This document shows, piece by piece, positions 16,121-28,504 of a stretch of 64,000 nt of DNA. This DNA is from Diploscapter coronatus. Lineage: Eukaryota > Nematoda > Chromadorea > Rhabditida > Rhabditidae. The notes beneath the pieces are model-generated. The model did not search any database. It saw nothing but the letters and a program-made list of their open reading frames with translations, and was not told where the DNA came from. The position numbers were made by a program, and so were the translations under genes. Within the stretch, counting starts at the first letter, position 1. The number at the start of each line of letters is the position of its first letter. The stretch covers positions 13,593,249 through 13,657,248 of the forward strand of contig OZ038423.1 of the NCBI GenBank assembly GCA_964036155.1, read 5' to 3'.

Positions 16121-16167
16121 GTTCAAGATTAGGAAACAATGGATTATTGGATTTGTTAATTCCAAAT

Positions 16168-19100
16168 ATGGGATTTTCTAAAGTTTCCCTAGTAACGCTA
16201 GTTGTTGTTTCACTTCAATGCGCACTTATATCGAGCTATGGGCCGCCGCCTTCGACCTATGCCCCCTATCCGCCAGCGGTAAGCTCTCCACTAGTTGCGA
16301 CGTAGAGTAGAGAAGGAGAATGAATATGGGCACATTGGGCTCACGCCTAGAGACTAATTGTGTAATTCAGGGAAATAATGTTTGCTACAATTCTAAAGGA
16401 GGTAAATTACGCCAATAATTCGAAAAATTGCCTCAAATGAATGCATTCCAGATTGTCTTGGAAACATTTGCATCTATAACTCCTACTATACCTGCCTTCC
16501 GTCTGCAAATGAGCCCTCTAGAACAGTGTGCTGCGATCTAAACGACAACGATAAACGTAAGCGTAAAATGTCTTCATGAAGCATATCGTAGATGCCAGTA
16601 AAAAATGATGAGTCGATTTTGAGACATCGCGCGAAACTGGCGTTCTTTAATGACAAATGTTAGTGATGTATAGAATTGAAGAGCACCCGCTTGCTAAAGG
16701 AAAGAAAATCGAAGAGGCATATTCCATTGGCATCTACGATAGCTCGTGTGACATTTTGCTAAGCCTGATCTGAAGTCAGAGTTTCGCAAGTTTGAACTAT
16801 AGGCTTCTCATTTTGAGTAAAATATCCAATGCCAGAAGGCTCTTCAAAAGTTTTGCAAAGAGAAATGCGAAATGGGATTTTTATAATTTTTTTGTCAGTG
16901 AATTATACTTTTTACCGATATTCTTCGCGTTTGAGAGAAGAAAGTAAATAAAAACCAAAGAAATGGACCCAAACCACATTTTTATTCAATACGGCAAAAC
17001 AGTGGCGGGCGAAGTTTGTAGTATCTACTCATGCCCCTCCCCTTTTCTTAATGTCAGCATTTATGACCCCAGCAGCATGCAATTTTTCAAAGTACTGTAT
17101 CTGGGAAAAATGGAGACCCGACTCGGATCCTGATTACCTCAGTTATCACCCTATATAGGTCATTTTCGAAACGGGGTACGGCCCGTGCCGACCCCTAGTT
17201 AGTTTTTCTTCTGTTTATCAGTAACTATAAAATTTAGATAAAACAACTGAACCGCCTAAACCACCGACAACCGCAAAAACAACTCAATCACCGGACTCAA
17301 ACAGTTGCACGCAAGAGGGTGCATTCATTGGAAACAAGGAGAACTGCAATAAATTTTATCGTTGCGTATATGGTTCACTGGTCAGCTTCGACTGCGGCCC
17401 AGGTACTCCCTTTGTAAAAGACGTTCGAGTTGCACTGGTGGGATGGAGAAGGGTGTGGTGCGAAAGGGGAAAGAGGGATGCGACGCGGTCGCTCTAGGAT
17501 AACCGTGTCGCAGCCCTCTTTCCTATTCTCATCAGTCATTTTTTCCTCTCACCAGTGCAACTAGGACGTCTTTTTTTTATAGTTGAGAGCGTTTACGAAG
17601 CGTTTCCAATTTCATTTGCAAAATGATGAGCGTGACCTCTTCTTTCTTTCCCTTCCTTTGAAAGACATCAGGGACGGGACGAAATGGAGCTTAGATTCAA
17701 AGTGAAATGGGACGAGATGAAAAAAAAAATCGAAATCGCTTCAAATTGAAAGTAAGTATGCCTCAACTCGTTTCCTGGGATGACTTGAGAAGGGTATATT
17801 AGCCATTCTATACAAAAGTGAAGCATTGCTGGGAAGGGCTTGGCACAGCCCAAAATTGATACTATCGAAAATGATTCCAAATAACATAATCGAGAGTGGA
17901 GAATCCGAAAATCGAGGTCCCGAAGCTCGGATGTGCGTTGTTTACGCTGTAGCGAATGTCGTATTCTAAAATTCGAAAATCGCTCAGAGGCATAAAAGCC
18001 CGTCAATACCTATATTAAACGCTTCGTCTCGATAATATAAGCAACTTTCATTAACAAAATTTTCCGATCCGATGCTTGCATAAAAAGTTATAGATCAAAA
18101 AATGCTAAAATTGACTAAAGCAACGACATTTTTGATCAGTACGTCTGTAAAACGCAAATGATACCCGATTTTATTTCATATTATTTTACCTGAGCATTCA
18201 AGGAAGAAAATAGTATATGATACTTGCCATAAAAGTGACTTCCTTTGGAGAAATTAATTTTTGAAAAAATTTGGTCAAATGTCACTTTGAACAAAAAAAT
18301 CATATTTCACTGATTATCAGTGATAAATTAATAATTATTTTTTTATTTGATTACTATGAATATTCAGTTTTATTAAACATTAAAAAGGAAAATTTTTAAT
18401 GTCGACTTTTGCGGAAATGCGCACTTTTCCGCGTCTTGATTACATATTTTTCATAATATCCTGGGCTTATGCGTAAATGACGTTGGAAAAATTCTTTCTT
18501 TCGGTATGTTGTGTAGAATGACATGGTGAACAACTTTCATCATTGGACTAACCCCGAATTCATTGTCTTTAGGGCCCCAGAATTTTTTGAAGTTCAACGA
18601 CTAATTATTGCGAAGTGCCGTTTGGACAAAAGTTTTCAAAAATTCATAATTTCCTTATTTCTGAACCAAATTTCATGATTATTTTTTTATTTTATAGATC
18701 TTGAGTAGTAGAATAATGTAAAAATAAGAAGAAATTTTTTAAAATTATTTTTTTGTGGGAAAAGTTACCCTACATACTCGTACTGTGTTTACAAGTATAA
18801 TTTGAGTTAACGCCGGAGTTTTTCGTGAAATCTTGCAGAGCTCTTCAAGTTGATCAACTTTTGTTCCAGAACTTATTCTAGAATGTGCATACACAGGAAG
18901 ATATTAGGTTGATGCATTCCTGTTTTCCGATTTGTGCGAAACAGTTCAACAGAACATAACTTTATTGGCTAACAAGGATATTAGATGAAATATTCGCCAT
19001 CGCTGTCCACAGTCTTCTGCCAGCGACTGGGCAGCTTACGGATTCCCTCGCCGTACCAAGCGGGCTGCTTGGAGGCGAAGTAGGTCTTCAACCATGCGTC

Positions 19101-20866
19101 GACCTCCGCGCGGTTCTTGAAGTGTGTCTCGCCCAAGGACTCGCTGCATGTCCGAGAAGAGCCAGTAGTCGCTAGGTGCCATGTCGGGCGAGCAGGGAGC
19201 ATGGGGTACAATGTGCCATCCGAACGTTGTCAGCTCCTTTTTCACTTGTTTACACACATGAGGGCGGGCGTTGTCGTGGAGAAAGTGAAGACGACCTCGT
19301 AGCCAGGGAGTGGATTGGACGTGAGCCTTCAAGTCTCTCAGCTGGCGAGCGTAGACATCACCCGTGATCGTCGTACCCTCGGGTAGCAGCTCCCAGTAGA
19401 TGGGGCCTTGGACGCCCCACCATACGGATAGCATCACCTTCTTCTGGTGCGTTTCGTCTTTGGCGACGGGTTCCGGCTGATCCTCCTTGTCCACCCACTG
19501 GGCACGTCTCACAACGTGATGGTAGACGATCCATTTCTCATCTCCCGTTATGAGATTGTCCAGCCAGGCCGTCGTCCTTTCGTATGTAAGAAGACTCATT
19601 GCTGTGTCAACTCGACAATTCTTGTTCTTGTCGCTCAAGACGTGGGGAATCCAACGGCCCAACTTTCGTACCTTGCCGAGCTTCTTCAGTCCTCGAACGA
19701 CAGTTGCCTGTCTACTCCGAGAGTCTGCGCCATTTCTTACGTAGTAGCGAATGGCTCCCCTTCGACTGTGCTGCGCAGCAAATCCAAATCCATCACTCGT
19801 GCAGGTTGCGACCTCTCCTCGTCTTCGAGATTGTAGTTGTGGGCCTCGAATCGTTTGAACCAATTGCGTACTGTGTGCTCGGAGGGGACTTCCTGGGGAT
19901 ATACTCGGGCCAGTTGACGGTGGGTCTCGGGTGGTTTGGTGCCAGAGAGGAAGAGAAATAACATTACGTTGCGTATGTGGACACTGTTTGGGTGGAATCG
20001 ATGGGGCATTGTGGGAACTAGACTGCTCACTGGCTGGTTGTGGCACTGCGACTGATAAGAGGGAGGGGCAAGTTGTTTATATTATAGAGCACAATGGTTG
20101 TTGTCGCGGTCGGCCGCAGAGGGGAGGGAGCAAAGTACACATATCAAAAACGGAAAACAGGAATGCATCAACCTAATATAATTTTTTCGGTCAAAGTAGC
20201 ATTTGACCAAATTTTTTCAAAAATTAATTTCTCAAAAAGAAGTCACTTCTATGGCAAGTATCATATACCTAACTCTTTCTAATGAACTGAGCTACAATAA
20301 TCTGCAAAAATTAGCGGTATCATTTGCGTTTTACGAGCGTACTGACCGAAACTAGTGTTGTTTCGGTCGATTTTGACACTTTTCGGTCTATAACTTTTTG
20401 TGTAAGCATCAGATTGAAAAATTATGTTAATGAAAGTTGTTTATCTCATCAAGACAAAGCGTTTGATATAAGTATTGACGGGTTTTTATGCTTCTGGGCG
20501 ATTTTCGAATTTTAGAGTACAACATTCGCTACAGCGTAAATAACGCGCGCCCGAGCTCCGAGATCTCGATTTTCGGATTCTCCACCCTCGATTACATTGT
20601 TTGGACCTATTTCCAGTAAAATAATTTTTGGGCTGTGCCAAGCTATTCTACAGATTTCCATAGAATGGCTAATATATGAGATTTGACAAGTCCGAAAGGG
20701 GGCTTATAATAGAGGGGGCTCCTATTAAAAGTTTTACGGCAAATTTGAAAACTAATTCAATTTACTCGCTGCATTCTTAGCAATAATCTAACGTGTTTCA
20801 GGAACTCAGTGGAATGTCAAATTAAACACGTGCGATTACCCGAATCCAGCAAATTGCGCGAAATAA
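16168..20866 (+). CDS. Secreted chitin-binding (peritrophin-A/CBM14) protein, 158 aa
   Basis: Five exons join in phase: 16168-16278, 16371-16401, 16452-16556, 17238-17402, 20802-20866. A signal peptide (about residues 1-24) is followed by a Tyr/Pro-rich linker (YGPPPSTYAPYPPA), then a six-Cys segment in exons 2-3 (VCYN, CLGNICIYN, CLPSAN, CCDLN), then a Thr/Pro linker. The C-terminal domain has the six-Cys peritrophin-A pattern with conserved aromatics: C-TQEGAFIGNKEN-C-NKFYR-C, FDC-GPGTQWN, then TC-DYPNPAN-C. It would bind chitin in cuticle, eggshell or pharyngeal lining. The last intron (17403-20801) splits the domain and is 3.4 kb, far longer than its neighbours, because it has been filled by mobile DNA. 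All splice sites remain intact. A poly(A) signal lies at 20928-20933. Confidence 0.85.
17416..17576. mobile_element. About 160-bp fold-back element (MITE-like)
   Basis: The segment is nearly palindromic over its length. AAAAGACGTTCGAGTTGCAC at the left pairs with GTGCAACTAGGACGTCTTTT at the right, and GAAAGAGGGATGCGAC pairs with GTCGCAGCCCTCTTTC nearer the centre at about 17490. No coding capacity. Transcribed as part of the intron, it would form a long hairpin. Confidence 0.75.
18904..20176 (-). mobile_element. Mariner-family transposon, 1273 bp, perfect 26-bp TIRs
   Basis: The ends are identical 26-bp inverted repeats beginning TTAGGTTGATGCATTCCTGT (18904-18929, and 20176-20151 on the complement). 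They are flanked by TA dinucleotides (18902-18903 and 20177-20178), the target duplication of Tc1/mariner elements. The length matches complete mariners (about 1.3 kb). The transposase runs antisense to the host gene. It sits exactly at the inner edge of the right arm of the older long-inverted-repeat element, so it is the younger insertion. Confidence 0.95.
18981..20030 (-). pseudogene. Mariner transposase, inactivated
   Basis: The N-terminal helix-turn-helix part (start 20030, with FKRFEAHNYNLEDEERS) lies in one frame. The catalytic part lies in a second frame and the C-terminus (ending GIRKLPSRWQKTV...GEYFI) in a third. The first frame meets a TAA at about 19737 within the linker region, and a frameshift to the second frame follows at about 19705. 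A second shift occurs near 19130. The catalytic triad is still visible: TGDEKW, HDNARPH and APSDYW. There are 34 residues between the last two aspartates (DD34D, mariner type). The nonsense codon and two shifts predict no functional protein. Sequencing error cannot be excluded for any single break. Confidence 0.9.
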
Positions 20867-20927
20867 ATTATATCAACGTTTTTGACATTGATCATAAAGT
20901 CTATCTAAATAATATATTAACTTTTTA

Positions 20928-20933
20928 AATAAA
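20928..20933 (+). terminator. Poly(A) signal of the chitin-binding gene
   Basis: AATAAA lies 62 bases past the stop codon. The PRPF6 minus-strand signal (TTTATT at 21025-21030) is only about 100 bases away, so the two genes converge closely. Confidence 0.55.
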
Positions 20934-21024
20934 CTTTCTTTGAATCAACTGTCTAACTATTTTAGATATTATGAACTGGTATTAAAAATTCAAAAATTTA
21001 CACCAGTATCCGAATCCAGAAAAA

Positions 21025-21030
21025 TTTATT
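21025..21030 (-). terminator. Poly(A) signal of PRPF6
   Basis: Minus-strand AATAAA lies about 130 bases past the stop at 21162-21160. Confidence 0.5.
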
Positions 21031-21159
21031 CTACCATAGAACCTCAACAGATTTTGATTAGAAAACAAAATAAAACGATAAAACTAATTGATCAAATATT
21101 TAAGATTAAATAAATACAAATTGCATGAGACCATTGACGAACCATCCGAATTTCCCCAA

Positions 21160-24100
21160 TTAGGTCGGAATTGTGATGTTGCCAGCGGCCATTTTCAAGA
21201 TCTGAAATTTCAAAATTCCAATTTTATGTTTCAAAAGTCTCTCATTAAGGGTATCTATTTTCGCTTTTGTCATATGTACCAAAAGCGAACGACTTTTATC
21301 TGAAACCGCAACCATTCTACTCTATCATTTCTGTCAAACATATTTGAACGTGAAATTTTCGAAATTCAATGTTTTTTTTTCTTCAAAACTACAAGTTTCA
21401 GATAAACCTAGTCTTACTTTTAATATTTGAAGCATCTATTTGAGAAATTGTTCGAAGTCTTTCAAATTTTTCAAAAATTAGTATTTGAAAGAAAAAATCG
21501 AATCTACCTCCTCCGTTCGTTTTCTCCAATTGTCGACGTTTTTCGCGATCGATTGCCACAGTTCACCATGACGCGGCTCGGCCTCGACACATTTCTGCAC
21601 CACTTTCGCGATCTGCTCCTGAAATTTCATCGTTTACAATTTTTTTTATAATTCAAAAATCTTATCAGAACTTTTTCTGTTCATTCAATAATTTTTCGGA
21701 GCTTCTTCCTTTACAAAGGAAATAATATATTCCATAAACCTTATATCCTATGTGTGTCAGAAAATCTTATCGTTAATTGGGAGTAATGAAGATTTGTGCG
21801 CTAGACTAAATATTCGAAAAGGTTTTTTTTAATTTCAAGTCCGTTTCAAAATATCTTGTATTTCAGTGAAGCAGAGATTTAATGATTCGTAGATTCGATT
21901 CGACATTTATAATAACTCAGATGTTCCGATAAAATGTTATTTTACCTCGGTTCCATGCAGCTGTTCAAATTTGTAGAGATTGGCCCAACCGTCGCCGAAA
22001 TCCGTGTCCACTTTCACGACTCGCTCCAGCCACTCTCTCGCCTTTTTCACCTAAAATAATCGAAACCAATTAATACATTTCAAATCAATAACTTCGAATT
22101 AAAACTTAAGTATTTAGAAGAAAATTTCCTATCAAAAGTAATTGCTTTAGAAAAATCAAAATTGAAAGATTTTTACCTTCCTCTCAGCCCAAAGCAATCT
22201 AGCACTGACGAGGAGAACATGCGGATCGTGCTCGCAGTTTCTGATCGCATCGATCGAAATTCGCCTTCTTTCATGAGGACCCGACATGTTTACGTACTCC
22301 GACCAGAGAATGCCTGTAAAATAGTTGTTCCTTTTTAGAAAAATGTGCCTTTCAGAATATGATGAAAGAATCAAACAGTTTATTAGCATTTTTTCCCTTA
22401 TAATTTCCTAGCACATCCACACAACAGTCGATCGATTATCAGAAATTTTCATGATATTGAACTCGCTTTTTTAAAACATATCTCAAAAATTTCATCACTT
22501 TCTGGATCAGACGTTGGAGGTTTTCGATTAGATATTTGAACCTTGCTGAGAAATATCGTAGCCTACTTTCAGTTCATTAGTCATCATTATGGATAAGAAA
22601 ACATTAGACAATGGCGAATCTTATATCGGATCGCGAAAACCTCCAAGCTTGTTCGGGATTTTCAATAATAAAAAATCTGAAAAAACTTACCAGATTTTTG
22701 GCACTCCTGCAGCGCTCGGGCCATTTTCTCGGAGGCTTGCGGGTCGAGTCCTTGTCTTCGCTCGAGTCGAATTGACTCCAGCCACAGCTCGGGGTTCTTC
22801 GGGTTGCGGAGACGGGCTTTGTCCAGATCGGAACGAGCCTTGGTCGCGTTATTCTGGGACTCTTCGAGACGGGACAGAAGGATCCAGAGCGGAATGGCGG
22901 CTGGGCAATGACGAACCTGAAAATTTGAAAGATAGATCATTTTTTCTAACAAATTCATCATGTTTCAAATTTTGAATATTAATTATGGCATAACAGTTTT
23001 CGACTTACTCCGCTAGCAAAAGTCTTCCTCGCCTCCTCGTAATTGCCCTCCTGAGTGTAGATCTGACCTAGCATCATGTACAGTTTGGAGCAGTCTTCGT
23101 ATCTGAAAATTCCAATATAAGTTTCGAGAAATCCACAAATAAACTGATAAAATTCACTTTTATAAATAGTTAATAGCTGTAAAAACTGAACTAAAGCAAA
23201 ATTATCTTTAAAAAATTAGGGAAAAGGTGAAATGATGAAAACCTTTGAAAACGAAAATCACACCTCATCAATCCATCCTGAAGCAACTTTTTGGCGGCGT
23301 CCAATTTTCCCAGACACCATTCCAAATGGGCCGATTTCATCCAGAGACGAGCGCTGGGAGCGGCGGTACGCGCTTTTTCGAGAAGCCTGAAGGTTAAAAA
23401 ATATAAAAATTACTAAGAAATATTTTTACCTCCTAGCCCTGTTGAATTCGTTGTTCTCCGACTCGAGCTTTACCGCAGCCATCCAAATTTGCTCACTGTT
23501 CGGGTTGTGGACGAATGCCTAAAATTTAATCTTTTCTTTAATTCTCTACCCCGGGGCTCAGATCATCGCTAATGAACATCATAGTTTCATCATTCGAAAT
23601 TTTTAATGATATTTTACGAGTTTTCATTTGCTTTTAATTTTATACTTTTAGGACATCGATTATCAAATGATAGAAATTCAAAATCATCATCATATATTCT
23701 GAACCATTTTAAAAATTGCCCACCTGCGACAGAATTTCTCTAGCTCCGGTGACGTCTTCATTCAACCACCTGCTCTTTGCGTGTCTCAGCCAGAGTTCCT
23801 CGGCATGGGGCACAGTCTCACAACCTCGTTTCAGCAGGGACTCGTAATTATCCCTGTAATAGTTATTAGACAATTATCCCAGTTACTTTATCTTGGTTAG
23901 CCTGACTAACTTTACAATTAGTAAAAGACTCTGGTTTATGCAAAATAAATAATCAAACATTTAATTGCCCCAATTAACTTACACGGTGCCGTATTTCTTC
24001 TCGAACGCAGCGGCCTCCCTCCAGACGCTCTGCCTCTGCGGCATGTCATCGATCATATGCTCAAACACCGCGCGCGCGCACTCGGTTGCGCCTCAAATTA

Positions 24101-27100
24101 AGAATAATACGTTTTAAAACATATCTTGAGCTAACAATAAAACTCATTCATGATTCATGACGACTTTTCGTAGTTGACTAAGAAGCAATTTCTTCAAAAT
24201 TGATTTTCAAAAGTCATCGTAGGTCTCAGAAAATTACGGAAATGCTTGAAGTTCAGTAGACTATACGAAGCAAAATCGAAAATAGCCAACCTTGACTCTC
24301 GAAAGACTTGGCGTCATCGAGCCATGTCGCTTTTTTGTCCTGGTCTTCAATTCCTATGCCGATGACGTGTTTAATTATAGCTTTGCTCGTCATAGGGCAT
24401 CCGCTCTGCTCAGCATCAATCGCATCCTTCAACCAATGGTCTCGGTTGATTTCGACCATGTTGGCACGAAGCACGGCAAGGGACTGAAATTATAACGTTA
24501 AAAAATATATGTTTCAAAGAAATGTGCATTTTCATTTCCCGATTTGAAAATGTTGCGTTGATTGAATAAAGCTTCCTATTATCGAAAAAAAACCCTACCC
24601 TCTCAACGATTTTATCGACAGTTTCTTTCTGTCCCCGGGTTTCTTCGAGTCTTGCGGCGCTCAACCAGATTTGGCGGTCTAAAAATCCAGGTTGAATTTA
24701 ATTCTTTAATAACCATTGTCAATTGGAAAAATAGACATTAAAATGACTAAAGTTTTATCCAGGAAGTTGAAATATGAGTAGATTTACCTGTCGGAATGTG
24801 TTCACGAGCCTTGTTCAGAACCTTCCTTGCATTTTCGTAGGTTTCTAAACGCGCCAAAGCCAGCCACAATTCGGTGCTTGTACTGAAAGATATTTTATTT
24901 TCAAGACGAAAGATTTCCCTCCATTGTTTCATGAAGCACCATTACTTCTGACATGATTTCACAAAGCTTATTAAAAATAAGTCTATCTATTTTATGGAAA
25001 TATTATCGATTAAAGAATTATCATTAAAAAACAACAATTTTTCTATTTTCTTTGGAACATAAAATATTTACCTGCAACACTCTACAGCTCTGGTCAACAA
25101 AATCCTAGCTTCTTCAGGCTCTTCTAATTCAATGGCAGCTTTCCAAAGTCGGACCGAAGTAGGTATTTGCTCTAGGGCTTTGCGGAATACCTGAAATCAT
25201 CATTTTTAAGGAAAACGTAATCTTTTTGAGATTTCATTAATTTTATATTTTAATCCCTGTAAAAAGTTTAAAATTGAAAATACACTTTATGAAAGATCAG
25301 AATTTTGAGATACCAGCCTCTAAAGGTTAAAAACCTACTCTTCTCTTAGCCTTCTTGTCCTGTTCGATGTCAGCCGCTTTCAGCCAGATTCTGACGGAGT
25401 GAGGGATGGCCCGAACCGCATTAGTGACGATAGTCTTTGCAGACTCGGGAGGGTGGATTCTGGAAAAACAATTGGATACGTTACAAACATTTAGGATTAT
25501 TTCATAAATGTGGCTATTTTTAATGCAGTTTCGCTAAACGCGATAATAAAAACATTTCATCAAAATGAGGTAAACCTTTCCTAAACTAAATAATTTTTAG
25601 AACCAATAGGTGAGTCTTCTTAATCGAAAAGATCATAAGATTTCCAAATGCAAAACCACTTTATATTACGCTTCAAAAATCTTTTAAAAAATCAAGGAAT
25701 GACATAATTTAATACTCTTAATCTATAGTATCTATTATACAAAAAGAAAAATATATACCTGATAGCATGCAGCCACAAGTCTTCTGACTTCGGGTTCTTT
25801 TCACATCCCTCCATGATCAAGTTCCTGGCCAATTGGAGTTTTCCAACGGTCTCTTCCAAAGAAGCGGACGCAATCCACGCAGGAGGATGTTTTGGGTTCG
25901 TCTGACGCACTGACTCCAGCAGCTTTCTGGCCTGGAATTTTATCGTAATTTTGAAAAATTATGATGTTATTATTTTAATGTTAGTTTTCAATTACCCTAT
26001 CAAATAAAATGATAGAAATAGATATCAGATCGGAAGAGTGCGCAATAATTAGCCAATGTGAATGGAAAGTGCAATTTATGAACAATTATTTCAAAATTGT
26101 AAAATTCTTGCCTTCTTGATATCGTTGATATCTCCGCCATACTTAGGAATCATCGAGTTCAAGTCGGTCAGATAGCCCTTCGGGTCGACGACCGTCTGGC
26201 CGGTGATGGAGTCGGAGACCTAAATTATTTTATTTTAAATAAAATCTTGAGGATTATTCTTCTTTTCTAAGTTTCGTAGGGTTTCAAGAAGAATAGTGCA
26301 TAATTTCAAATAATAATCAAACCATAGTAAAGAGTCTATACACATCTCAAAATCTAGACCAGAAAATAGTAAGTTTCGAATAAAATAGCATGTCTATCGT
26401 AAACAATGTATCTGTTTTATTGAGTGCATAATTTTTTTTCAATTCTTTAAAAATTTCCGACCTGGACCAACTTCATGTCCATGATTTTGTTCCTGGCGGT
26501 TCCTATTTTGGTCAGATCAAGATCTTTCGAGGCCACGCCCGATTGAATGCCCGATTTCCAGCCGGGGGTCATCAAACCGCCTGAAAAAAGTCGAAGTTAA
26601 TTTTTCTCGGAAAAATGGTAAGTTTAGAGATTTATCTAGACTTCAGTAAAAAAATGCTCTAAACAATATTTTGCTTCCATTTTTTACAAAGTCAAGACCT
26701 TCAAAATTCGTATAAAACCTCATTTAGTGCCATTAGAAAAATATCGAATAAATATTTGAGAAACGAACGAAGCGTTTCCTACCAAGAGTGCTCTGCATGC
26801 CGCCGACAGTTGACTTGAGTCCTCCCAAGGTTGACTGGAATCCCGAGAAGGTGGATGTCATCCCTGAGGCGGGGTCGATCGTGGTGCTCGTCTCCCCGTA
26901 GTGCATCGCCATCGAAATCACCGAGTCGGGTACCGGGGTGAATCTGAAAATTTTTACATAGAACTAGATAGATGTTCGAGAATAATTTGTGCAACTCCCA
27001 GTTTTTCAGTCTATTATTTTAAAATCAAAAATAATTGAACTATGTCTCAAATTTTCAAAAGTAAATAATAAATCTAAACAAATAATCCATTATTTATAGT

Positions 27101-28478
27101 AAATTCTCAACTTAAAATGCAGAAATAACTTCTTACTTTTCAGTTCTCGGATTCCTCTTTGCCTTGTTTCTGGCGTCTCCTACGTCCGGGATTCTGGACC
27201 ATTCTTCCTCGGTCACCTGAATTTTTTAGAAATTATTTTTTTTTATTTAAAGAAAATCCTTACTTCAACCAACTTCCTCTTCAGATCAGAGAACTCCTGC
27301 TGAATCTTGGGTCTTTCCTTACGATACTGTTCGATGGCTTGCTTGTATTTCTTCTCTCTGAAAAAAATGCGTTTCAAAATAAAAACAACTTTAAATGCTT
27401 CTTTGTATAGTAATTTAGTAATTGTCGGGTGTTGTGCTATGAGAGAATTTCTAAATAAAAATAAAATTACCGATGCTCCTTCCTTCTCTCATCCTGTCTG
27501 GAGTCGACAGCAGCGTAGATCTCATCTGCCTCCTCGTCGTCCTTCTCGTACGGATCGTGAGAGAACAGCGAGCCACCGTAGCCTTCGAACTGAACATCGA
27601 CAATTTCAGTTTGATTGACTTTTAGTAGGTTTCAAAATAAATGATAGTTTAAACTTTCATTAATATACTAATCTCTTCTTGAGAGACGATAATTCAAGAA
27701 TAAATATCTTAATTGCCGTAGTTCAGGTCAATCTCCCAATAGTAATTATAAAAATCGCATGCTTTTCTATTCAGGATTTTCAAAGTATTTGAGTTTTCAT
27801 TTAAAAATAGGAAGAAAATTCAGATCTATAATAAAAATGAGAATACCAACCTCATCATAATTGGCGTCATTGAGTTCATCGGTGGCTTCATCTCTGTCCT
27901 CCTCTTTTTTCGTCTTGACGACGTCCTCTTTCGCCTTTTTAGGAGCGGGTCCTACAGGCCCTGCCTCGGGCACGTCCGTCGAGTCTCGAGCAGGACCGAT
28001 GTCAGATCGGGTCGTGAAGCCAGTCGCTCCTGAAATCAATATTTTTCTTGAAAATTTAAACAACAAATCTATGTTTCGAAATTTTTGATAATTCAAAAGA
28101 TTTTTGAACGAATAGTTCGGAACCGATCTCCAAGCAAATAAACATGAAATTATGCTAAATATCAGAGAATCGTCTTCAACAATTTTGTTATAAGTTTCAC
28201 AAAAATTGATAATTTTGATTGGCAGAGAAATTGAACGTGTTGCGGCAGCGAACAATGGGCAAATAAAAAATTTCAAATCTTCCAACAACAGGCATGTATT
28301 TCATCGTAAAAGTTCAAAATTGCGAGTTGATATTACTTCGAGTGCCGTAACTAAAAGAAGTCGAAAAGAGTAAAAACGAACCTCGTCCAACACCAGGCAC
28401 GTATCCGGCCGGGGCAGGCATCCCCATGAAATGCTTCTTGGCCTTGTTGACCAGCGATCCTGGAATCGTAGCCGCCAT
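21160..28478 (-). CDS. prp-6: Pre-mRNA processing factor 6 (U5 snRNP / tri-snRNP)
   Basis: PRPF6 bridges U5 and U4/U6 snRNPs in the nuclear tri-snRNP. Twenty-four exons join in phase and give 967 aa (human 941). Exons: 28478-28382, 28029-27851, 27589-27471, 27357-27264, 27216-27137, 26943-26783, 26580-26462, 26219-26112, 25931-25759, 25459-25339, 25190-25072, 24882-24788, 24678-24599, 24483-24291, 24091-23983, 23853-23724, 23518-23430, 23386-23264, 23102-23009, 22916-22691, 22313-22177, 22050-21946, 21618-21508, 21201-21160. The N-terminal PRP1 domain is plain ([46 protein letters not shown]). From about residue 290 onward are tandem HAT/TPR repeats (for example [50 protein letters not shown]). 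The intron after exon 8 starts with GC (AAG|GCAAGA). An acceptor lies 15 bases before ATG. Confidence 0.97.
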
Positions 28479-28492
28479 TTTTTGGACGAATA

Positions 28493-28504
28493 CCTGAAAA
28501 AAAA
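28493..28504 (-). promoter_or_regulatory. Probable trans-splice acceptor of PRPF6
   Basis: On the minus strand, TTTTTTTCAG|GTATTCG lies 15 bases before the PRPF6 start codon and 307 bases downstream of the CDK11 stop. No upstream exon with a matching donor is evident in the gap. A CDK11 poly(A) signal (minus AATAAA, 28675-28670) lies between. This is the layout of a downstream cistron in a nematode operon. Confidence 0.5.

Larger units (their letters stand above)
15401..16167. other. Divergent intergenic region
   Basis: AT-rich spacer between two divergent secreted-protein genes. Minus-strand ORFs at 15666-16025 lack splice or domain support. TATA-like boxes occur at both ends. Confidence 0.5.
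17795..20676. mobile_element. Long-inverted-repeat element interrupted by a mariner
   Basis: The left arm, about 17795-18300, is a diverged inverted copy of the right arm, about 20177-20676. Matching pairs include TATTAGCCATTCTA with TAGAATGGCTAATA, GGCTTGGCACAGCCCAAAA with TTTTGGGCTGTGCCAAGC, and GAAATTAATTTTTGAAAAAA with its complement at 20213. A roughly 600-bp spacer (18301-18903) with no recognisable ORF lies between the left arm and the mariner. Without the mariner the element would be about 1.6 kb. I do not recognise its family. It may be a non-autonomous DNA transposon with about 500-bp terminal repeats. Confidence 0.75.

Noticed and set aside
19036..20046. A 336-residue ORF on the minus strand taken as one intact protein
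   Set aside because: Its first 100 or so residues and last 35 are out of the true transposase frame. The real N- and C-termini lie in two other frames, so it is a frameshifted mariner, not a new gene.
19117..20282. Plus-strand ORFs over the mariner
   Set aside because: They are shadows of the transposase coding strand and have no domain of their own.
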